From positions 1 to 51,276 of the forward strand of contig NZ_JAAIJQ010000041.1 in assembly GCF_010820565.1 (NCBI RefSeq): a stretch of 51,276 bases of DNA, written 5' to 3'. A model generated the notes under the pieces. That model made no database searches. It had not been told where the DNA came from and saw only the letters and a list, made by a program, of their open reading frames with translations. Source of the stretch: Thiorhodococcus minor (GTDB taxonomy: Bacteria; Pseudomonadota; Gammaproteobacteria; Chromatiales; Chromatiaceae). Made by a program: the position numbers and the translations under genes. The stretch's first letter is position 1, and the number at the start of each line of letters is the position of its first letter. This document shows positions 46,032 to 51,276 of the stretch, piece after piece.

Positions 46032-46863
46032 CGCTTGGCTCGGCCGCGTCCGCCGCATCGCTGCCCGGTTGAGGCGCGACGTCCAAGTCGATTCGGCGGA
46101 CATCCATGAGCGGATAGTCCCCGGAATCCGTGGCGAGCATCCGCTGCCCCAGCCCAAAATAGGTCCCGGGCGCCGGCTCCTGCCACTCGGTCTTGCGGGC
46201 GAGGCGGATCTGCTCGTCCTCGCTGGCGTCCGAGCCGGGATAGCGTGTCGGGATGAGGCCGACGGTCTCGCCCCCGTTGGCCCAGGTGAAGTAGGCCGGC
46301 ATCCAGACGACGTCGCGCAGGTCGGCCGGCGCCTCGATCTGGATGCGGCCAATGCGATGGAAGGGAATCCAATAGTAGCGCCCCTCGACGATGGCCTCGA
46401 GGACGGGGCCGAGCCTGGGGTCGGCATCGGCGATCCAGGTGAAGGCCTGGCCGTCGATCCTGCCGCTGGTGGCTGGGGCGGCGGCAAAGGCCTCGTCGCG
46501 GAGTCGGGCGGCCTCCTCCAGCCGACCCTCGGCCATGCATTGCAGGGTCTCGAGCAGCAGGGCCAGCCAGTGCTCGGGATCGCCGAAAATCAATGGGGAG
46601 CGCTTGCCTGCGAAGATGGCCGCACGCAGGTACTCGCAGCGAATCGCCTCGCGATAGGTTTGCGCCATCGGCAGGGCGGCCGGATCCATCTGCGCCGATA
46701 CCTCGAGCTGATTGAGCGCCCGCTCCCAGTCCCCCTGAACGGCCAGGAGCTGGAAGAGAAAGATCCGGTGCTTAGGATTGGCCGCGTCCTTGCGGACGCC
46801 CTGTTTGAGCTCCGTCAGCGCCTCGTCCAGACGGCCTTCGGCGAGAAGTTGCTCGGCGGACAT
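46024..46863 (-). CDS. tagJ: Type VI secretion accessory protein TagJ (ImpE)
   Basis: The 279-residue product is ImpE/TagJ. It has TPR-like helices at the N-terminus (LAEGRLDEALTELKQGVRKD, FLFQLLAVQGDWERALNQLE) and the C-terminal ImpE core with GRYYWIPFHRIGRIQIEAP, DVVWMPAYFTWANGGETVGLIPTRYPGS split across it. In Pseudomonas HSI-I TagJ binds the N-terminal helix of TssB and influences ClpV action. Its presence places this system with the HSI-I-like lineage. GGGGAG lies six bases upstream. Confidence 0.94.
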   Translation of the reverse strand: MSAEQLLAEGRLDEALTELKQGVRKDAANPKHRIFLFQLLAVQGDWERALNQLEVSAQMDPAALPMAQTYREAIRCEYLRAAIFAGKRSPLIFGDPEHWLALLLETLQCMAEGRLEEAARLRDEAFAAAPATSGRIDGQAFTWIADADPRLGPVLEAIVEGRYYWIPFHRIGRIQIEAPADLRDVVWMPAYFTWANGGETVGLIPTRYPGSDASEDEQIRLARKTEWQEPAPGTYFGLGQRMLATDSGDYPLMDVRRIDLDVAPQPGSDAADAAEPSGG

Positions 46864-46901
46864 GACTTGCTCCCCTTGGGTTTATCGTGCAGTAGACGAG
46901 C

Positions 46902-46938
46902 GCGTAGGCCGGGCCTCGTGCCTCGGCCCAGCCTACGC
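46902..46938. repeat. Inverted repeat between hcp and tagJ
   Basis: GCGTAGGCCGGGCC and GGCCCAGCCTACGC pair with one mismatch around a nine-base loop. It lies about 45 bases past the hcp stop and before tagJ, without a T-run. It could protect the 3' end of the hcp transcript or weaken read-through into tagJ. Confidence 0.65.
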
Positions 46939-46983
46939 ATCCTCATCATGGTGCAGGCTGCCGGCGTGTCGTCATCATCCCCA

Positions 46984-47466
46984 TTAGGTCGGCAGCCCGG
47001 TCTTGAGGTCGAAGCCCTTGTCGGTGGCCTGCGTCTGCGTGCCGCCCGAGTCGAATTGCGTGTACTTCTGAATGATCTTGGTGAAGCTGATGGTGAAGCT
47101 CTCCATCGGCCGCTCGCCGCCGCTCGAGATCGAGTAGGAGGAGACGATCGGCTCGTAGAGCTCGTACTCCATGTAGACCTGGTCGGCGCCCTCGCCACCC
47201 GTCTGGATGAAGTGCACGATCGCCTTCTCGCAGATCTTCTTGCCGTAGATGGACTGGGCGAAGAGCTCGTTGGAGGAGATGTCGGCGTCCTTGGAGCAGG
47301 CGACCTCGCTGAAGTTGGGTGTGCTGGTCTCGCGGTCCTTGCCCGAGCCGCTGACGGTGATGGTGCGTGCCACGCCGAGCTGGATCGATGTCAGATTGAT
47401 CCAGTTCTCGTGTCCGGATTGCTGCGCGTCGCCGCTGATGACTTGTTCGAAGTCGAGAAGAATCAT
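46984..47466 (-). CDS. hcp: Type VI secretion tube protein Hcp
   Basis: The 160-residue product is an Hcp of the Hcp1 type, the hexameric inner-tube protein. Visible are NLTSIQLGVARTIT, TPNFSEVACSKDADISSNELF, YMEYELYEPIVSSYSISSGG and the RPMESFTISFTKIIQKYTQF strand. GGAG six bases before the ATG is a good ribosome binding site, as expected for a highly made protein. It is flanked on both sides by palindromic repeats. Confidence 0.97.
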   Translation of the reverse strand: MILLDFEQVISGDAQQSGHENWINLTSIQLGVARTITVSGSGKDRETSTPNFSEVACSKDADISSNELFAQSIYGKKICEKAIVHFIQTGGEGADQVYMEYELYEPIVSSYSISSGGERPMESFTISFTKIIQKYTQFDSGGTQTQATDKGFDLKTGLPT

Positions 47467-47504
47467 GGGGGGCTCCTCAGTGGTCAGTGGTCAGTGGACA
47501 GCGA

Positions 47505-47581
47505 GTAGGGTGGACGAGCGAGAGCGAAGTCCACCGAATCCCGTGCCAGCGTTGGTGGACTGCGCTGCGCTTGTCCACCCT
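47505..47581. repeat. Palindromic repeat, copy 2 (between tssC and hcp)
   Basis: GTAGGGTGGACGAGCG on the left faces CGCTTGTCCACCCT on the right, with a second pair of arms inside (GAAGTCCACC / GGTGGACTGC). It is the same family as at 34450-34531 and, inverted, 49771-49850. A CAGTGGTCAGTGG direct repeat precedes it (47479-47499). The whole tssC-hcp gap is 190 bases. Confidence 0.8.
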
Positions 47582-47656
47582 CAGAAGTCGACCGGGCGGA
47601 ACGGTGGTCGACGCTCCTTCCCGAAATCCTGTCCATTCTTCTCTTCCCTGGGCTCA

Positions 47657-49150
47657 CTACTTCTTGCCTGAGGGTAGCTTGGAGACCAAGCGCAGGGAGA
47701 CGGTGAGGCCCTCCAGTTGATAGTGCGGACGCAGGAAGAACTTCGAGGTGTAGTACCCCGGGTTGCCCTCGACCTCCTCGACCACGACCTCGGCGCCGGC
47801 CAGCGGCCGCCGTGCCTTATCGGCCTCCGTGGCGGTGGCCGGGTTGTTGAGCACGTACTTGCCGATCCAGTTGTTGAGCCAGGTCTCCATGTCGGCGCGC
47901 TCCTTGAAGGAGCCGATCTTGTCGCGCACGATGCACTTCAGGTAGTGCGCGAAGCGGCAGGTCGCGAAGAGATAGGGCAGACGCGCCGAGAGATTGGCGT
48001 TGGCCGTGGCATCCGGGTCGTCGTACTCGAACGGCTTCTGCAGCGACTGGGCGCCGATGAAGGCGGCGAAGTCCGAGTTCTTCTTGTGGATGAGCGGCAT
48101 GAAGCCGTTCTTGGCCAGCTCGGCCTCGCGACGGTCGCTGATGGCGATCTCGGTCGGGCACTTCATGTCCACGCCGCCGTCGTCGGTCGGGAAGGTGTGG
48201 GTCGGCAGCCCTTCCACTGCGCCGCCGGACTCGATGCCGCGGATGCGGGAGCACCAGCCGAAGTATTTGAATGACCGGGTGATGTTGGTCGCCATGGCAA
48301 AGGCCGAGTTGGCCCAGGTGTACTTGTCGTGGTCCGCGCCCTCGGTGTCTTCCTCGAAGTCGAACTCGTCGACCGGGTTGGTCTTGGCCCCATAGGGCAG
48401 GCGCGAGAGGAAGCGCGGCATCGCCAGGCCGATGTAGCGTGCGTCGTCGGATTCACGCAGCGAGCGCCAGGCGGCGTACTCCGGCGTCTGGAAGATCTTG
48501 GTGAGGTCGCGCGGATTGGCCAGCTCGCCCCAGGAGTCCATCTGCATCACCGAGGGGCCGGCGCCGCCGATGAAGGGGGCGTGCATGGCCGCGCAGACCT
48601 TCGAGAGCTCCCCCAGGCACTCCACGTCAGGCGGGCTGTGGTCGAAGTAGTAGTCGCCGACCAGGCAGCCGAAGGGCTCGCCGCCGAACTGACCGTACTC
48701 TTCCTCGTACATCTTCTTGAACAGCGGGCTCTGATCCCAGGCCGTGCCCTTGAACTTGCGCAGGGTCTTGTGGACGTCCTTCTTGGAGATGTTCATGACC
48801 CGGATCTTGAGCATCTCGTCCGTTTCGGTGTTGTTCACCAGGTAGTGCAGTCCGCGCCAGGCGCCTTCCAGCTGCTGGAAGTCCTGGTGGTGCATGATGA
48901 GATTGACCTGCTCGGAGAGCTTCTTGTCGATCTCCGCGATGATGGACTCAATGGTGCGCAGCACGTCCGTGGAGACGGTGACGGTTCCGGCAAGCGCCTG
49001 CTCGGCCAGGGTCTTGACGGCCTCGGTCACGGCCTCCTTGGCGCGCTCGGACTTCGGGCGGAACTCCTTCTCCAGCAAGGCACTGAAATCGCGGGCCTCG
49101 AGGGCTTCGCCCGCGGCCTGCGGCTGGACTTGGGTTTCTGCTTCGGCCAT
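47657..49150 (-). CDS. tssC: Type VI secretion sheath large subunit TssC
   Basis: The 497-residue product is TssC/VipB, the large sheath subunit. The family core includes HHQDFQQLEGAWRGLHYLV, RVMNISKKDVHKTLRKFKG, FGCLVGDYYFDHSP, PFIGGAGPSVMQMDSW and the C-terminal NPGYYTSKFFLRPHYQLEGL. The ATG at 49150 follows the tssB stop by two bases; a TTG two codons earlier overlaps tssB. Confidence 0.97.
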   Translation of the reverse strand: MAEAETQVQPQAAGEALEARDFSALLEKEFRPKSERAKEAVTEAVKTLAEQALAGTVTVSTDVLRTIESIIAEIDKKLSEQVNLIMHHQDFQQLEGAWRGLHYLVNNTETDEMLKIRVMNISKKDVHKTLRKFKGTAWDQSPLFKKMYEEEYGQFGGEPFGCLVGDYYFDHSPPDVECLGELSKVCAAMHAPFIGGAGPSVMQMDSWGELANPRDLTKIFQTPEYAAWRSLRESDDARYIGLAMPRFLSRLPYGAKTNPVDEFDFEEDTEGADHDKYTWANSAFAMATNITRSFKYFGWCSRIRGIESGGAVEGLPTHTFPTDDGGVDMKCPTEIAISDRREAELAKNGFMPLIHKKNSDFAAFIGAQSLQKPFEYDDPDATANANLSARLPYLFATCRFAHYLKCIVRDKIGSFKERADMETWLNNWIGKYVLNNPATATEADKARRPLAGAEVVVEEVEGNPGYYTSKFFLRPHYQLEGLTVSLRLVSKLPSGKK

Positions 49151-49152
49151 GG

Positions 49153-49695
49153 TCAAGCCTCCGTCTTCGTGGATTCGTCACCGGCCTCGGGCGGCGTGGC
49201 CTCTTTCGGCTTGGGCGCTGAGGCGAGCGACTGCAGCAGTGCCGGGTCCTGGAGGGCCTTAGCGATCAGCTCCTCGGCCCCGGACTTGCCGTCCATGTAG
49301 CTCATGAGGTTTGAGAGCTGCTCGCGCGCCTGCAGCAGCTTGTTGAGCGCGTCGACCTTGCGGGCGACGGCCGCCGGCGAGAAGTCGTCCATGCTCTCGA
49401 AGGTGATGTCGACGCTCAGATTGCCCTCGCCGGTCAGGGTGTTGGGGACCTGGAAGGCGACGCGCGGCTTCATCGCCTTGATCCGATCGTCGAAGTTGTC
49501 GACGTCGATCTCCAGGAACTTGCGATCCGCGACCGCCGGCAGGGACTCCGCGGGCTTGCCGGAGAGATCGGACATCACGCCCATGACGAAGGGCAGCTGA
49601 ATGGTCTTCTCGGCGCCATAGAGCTCGACGTCGTATTCGATCTGGACCCGTGGTGCACGGTTTCTCGCGATGAATTTCTGACTGCTTTCCGCCAT
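49153..49695 (-). CDS. tssB: Type VI secretion sheath small subunit TssB
   Basis: The 180-residue product is TssB/VipA. It has SQKFIARNRAPRVQIEYDVE, LPFVMGVMSDLSG, DRKFLEIDVDNFDDRIKAMK and VDITFESMDDFSPAAVARKV, all conserved in the family. The C-terminal tail is Ala/Pro/Glu-rich. GGGGAGG lies about five to six bases before the ATG. Two bases separate it from tssC. Confidence 0.97.
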   Translation of the reverse strand: MAESSQKFIARNRAPRVQIEYDVELYGAEKTIQLPFVMGVMSDLSGKPAESLPAVADRKFLEIDVDNFDDRIKAMKPRVAFQVPNTLTGEGNLSVDITFESMDDFSPAAVARKVDALNKLLQAREQLSNLMSYMDGKSGAEELIAKALQDPALLQSLASAPKPKEATPPEAGDESTKTEA

Positions 49696-49770
49696 GGGAG
49701 CCTCCCCTGGTTAGCTGATCTGAAGCGCCCGCTCGGGGGCGTCGATGATCGTTGCGCCCGGTCGTTCTCC

Positions 49771-49850
49771 GTAGGGTGGGCAAGCGCAGCGCAGTCCACC
49801 AACGCCGGCGCGGGATTCGGTGGACTTCGCTCGCGATCGTCCACCCTACT
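49771..49850. repeat. Palindromic repeat, copy 3 (between tssA and tssB)
   Basis: GTAGGGTGGGCAAGCGCAGC at one end and CGATCGTCCACCCTACT at the other form nested inverted repeats; inner arms are GCAGTCCACC and GGTGGACTTCGC. It is copy 2 in the opposite orientation. It lies in the 216-base gap between tssA and tssB. Confidence 0.8.
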
Positions 49851-49911
49851 GGTCTGTGCCATGGATAGCCCGGGCCGAATGCGTGCCGGCAGGGCACTTG
49901 AATCAGGGTTT

Positions 49912-50964
49912 CTAGTTTTCCGACTCCGGCCCCCGGATCACCTGCGCCTGCGATAGGCCATCCGGAGCCAGGTCCTCCAAGATCTCCAGAAAATCCTTGG
50001 AGACGAGCCGCTTGGCCCGGCTCAAGAGCAGCGGGATGGGGCTGGATGGCTCCTGGCGACGGTAGTAGTCGATGAGGAGGTCCAGTGCGCGCACCACGTC
50101 CGCTCGATTGTTGATCGCGTCCAAGCCGCTCGAAGCAACGGGCTTGCCAGTCGGTGCCGCGGCGGGTACGTCGTCTAGGATCTCTCCATCCGTCTCCCCG
50201 GCGCTCGGGGCCGCACCGCCGCGCGCTTGCAGGGGCGTCGCAACGGCCTTGCGCGCGAGCTCGATCATGTCCGCGAGGGGCGAGAGGTCTGGGCTGGCAT
50301 CGATGCCGACGGCCTCGGTCAGCTGGGTCTCGATGGTCCGCGCAAGCTCCAGCGAGCCGTCGATGGCGTCCATTGTGGCCTGCAGCTGGTCCAGATCGAC
50401 CTCCTGGAAGGCCGCGTCGATCAGCTGTGGCTCGGGTGCGTCCCCCTTGTCGTCCTTGGGCGGCGGCAGCTCCCTATGCGCGATCTGCAGGTCGCGCAGG
50501 CTGAAGCTGCCGATGCCGCGCGCGCTCACCAGGGGCGCGTCGCGCAGCGCCTCGAGCGTGGCCTCGGCGTCGGCCAGGGTTAGAAGGGTATTGATGCGCA
50601 GGGTAGGGTCGTTGTCGTCGTCGGGATCCAGCCTGGGATGGACGGGCTCCCAGTACCGCTCGATCAGACCTTGGATGAGACCCAGGCCGTCGCGGAAGCC
50701 AGGCCAGCCCTTGGTGCGGATGAGGGCGCGCGTGAGATGGGTCGCGACGCGGAGATCCTTGGTGCGTACCAGCAGCTCCAAGGCCTGGCGCTCGACCTCG
50801 GACCACTCGGGCTCTTCCGCCGGGATGATGGTGTCGCCGAACTGCTGCTCGGGCTTGCCCTCAGTGGCGCGCTCCAGCGCGCCATAGGCTGGATCGTACT
50901 CGAGATCCTCTCCACAAGGTGCCTCAGGAGAAACCTCTCGGAGCAGACCTTGGATATCGATCAA
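49912..50964 (-). CDS. tssA: Type VI secretion protein TssA (ImpA N-terminal domain)
   Basis: The 350-residue product is a TssA protein. The ImpA_N domain spans residues 1-130: IDIQGLLREVSPEAPCGEDL, then LELLVRTKDLRVATHLTRAL and GWPGFRDGLGLIQGLIERYW, followed by VHPRLDPDDDNDPTLR. The rest is helical and less conserved, ending with a short DLLIDYYRRQEPSSPIPLLL segment typical of the short TssA class. The TTG at 50964 has GGAG seven bases upstream and matches the family start; an ATG seven codons earlier (50985) is the alternative. It is the first gene of the minus-strand cluster seen here. Confidence 0.92.
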   Translation of the reverse strand: MIDIQGLLREVSPEAPCGEDLEYDPAYGALERATEGKPEQQFGDTIIPAEEPEWSEVERQALELLVRTKDLRVATHLTRALIRTKGWPGFRDGLGLIQGLIERYWEPVHPRLDPDDDNDPTLRINTLLTLADAEATLEALRDAPLVSARGIGSFSLRDLQIAHRELPPPKDDKGDAPEPQLIDAAFQEVDLDQLQATMDAIDGSLELARTIETQLTEAVGIDASPDLSPLADMIELARKAVATPLQARGGAAPSAGETDGEILDDVPAAAPTGKPVASSGLDAINNRADVVRALDLLIDYYRRQEPSSPIPLLLSRAKRLVSKDFLEILEDLAPDGLSQAQVIRGPESEN

Positions 50965-51276
50965 CGCCGTACTCCTATTCGGCATCGGGATCCGGCAGTG
51001 AGCTCATGCGCGAGCGGGATGCTGCGGGATGCCGATGCGCCAATCGGGCCGTCGCCGGATCAAGATGACCTGAGCCTAATCCATGGCGATGCGGCGACGG
51101 GCGGTCTTGTCGATCTTCGAGCGAGGTCGCTCGTCTGAGCGGAGGATCGCGCGCGGCTCGGACTGCCAAGCGCGGCGAATACCCTCGTGCCCTCCTAGGT
51201 AGTGCCTGGCCGAAAAGTCTGTTTCATCTTACGGGACAATGGCTTAAAATATGACCCCATGGTCGAAGTTTCGGCG
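50965..51276. other. Region upstream of tssA, no gene seen
   Basis: About 310 bases lie between tssA and the window edge. No coding frame is convincing. It should contain the promoter of the T6SS operon; I looked for a GG-N10-GC sigma54 core and found no good match. Confidence 0.45.

Noticed and set aside
51141-51200. GG-N10-GC match upstream of tssA considered as a sigma54 site
   Set aside because: Only the bare GG and GC match; the TGGCAC and TTGC context is absent.

Overview
The window looks like chromosomal DNA of a high-GC gammaproteobacterium. Several blocks are typical gammaproteobacterial neighbourhoods: zapB-like/zapA/6S RNA/ygfA beside ygfB-pepP-ubiH-ubiI, and the LPS/Mla/RpoN region kdsD-kdsC-lptC-lptA-lptB-rpoN-hpf-ptsN divergent from mlaFEDCB-murA. 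A pyrophosphate-dependent phosphofructokinase, HPr kinase in a permease-less PTS, and DUF29 genes are reminiscent of Chromatiales (purple sulfur bacteria and relatives). That placement is inference; no rRNA or photosynthesis gene is present to settle it.

Layout. 0.5-2.6 kb (minus): rpiA, ygfA, 6S RNA, zapA and a zapB-like gene. 2.7-7.1 kb (plus): ygfB, pepP, ubiH and a ubiI-like hydroxylase. 7.9-11.1 kb (plus): pfp, ppa, moaC, engB, facing a secreted Pro/Met-rich protein of unknown function. 12.6-14.1 kb: a phosphohexomutase. Three copies of a ~165-bp MITE-like element lie between 7.3 and 14.3 kb. 14.4-26.5 kb (minus): kdsD, kdsC, lptC, lptA, lptB, rpoN, hpf, ptsN, hprK, rapZ, an EIIA-Man protein, HPr, enzyme I and mgtE. 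This joins LPS precursor synthesis and transport to a purely regulatory phosphotransferase chain. 26.9-34.4 kb (plus): mlaFEDCB, murA, hisG, hisD, hisC, mostly with overlapping stop and start codons.

34.4-37.4 kb is a small accessory segment: an intact DUF29 gene, a parDE toxin-antitoxin pair, a 5'-truncated DUF29 relic, several palindromic repeats and a TauD-like dioxygenase.

37.6-51 kb holds most of a type VI secretion system. An FHA-domain sigma54 activator (plus) converges on a minus-strand cluster, tssA-tssB-tssC-hcp-tagJ-tssE-tssF-tssG-clpV. The gene order matches Pseudomonas aeruginosa HSI-I, but a yefM-yoeB toxin-antitoxin locus sits on the opposite strand between tssG and clpV. Its toxin has an in-frame UGA although all known catalytic residues are still encoded. 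Large hairpin-forming palindromes occupy the gaps on both sides of the sheath genes tssBC and of hcp. The membrane-complex genes (tssJKLM) and vgrG are not in the window. No CRISPR array, tRNA, rRNA or complete insertion sequence was seen.
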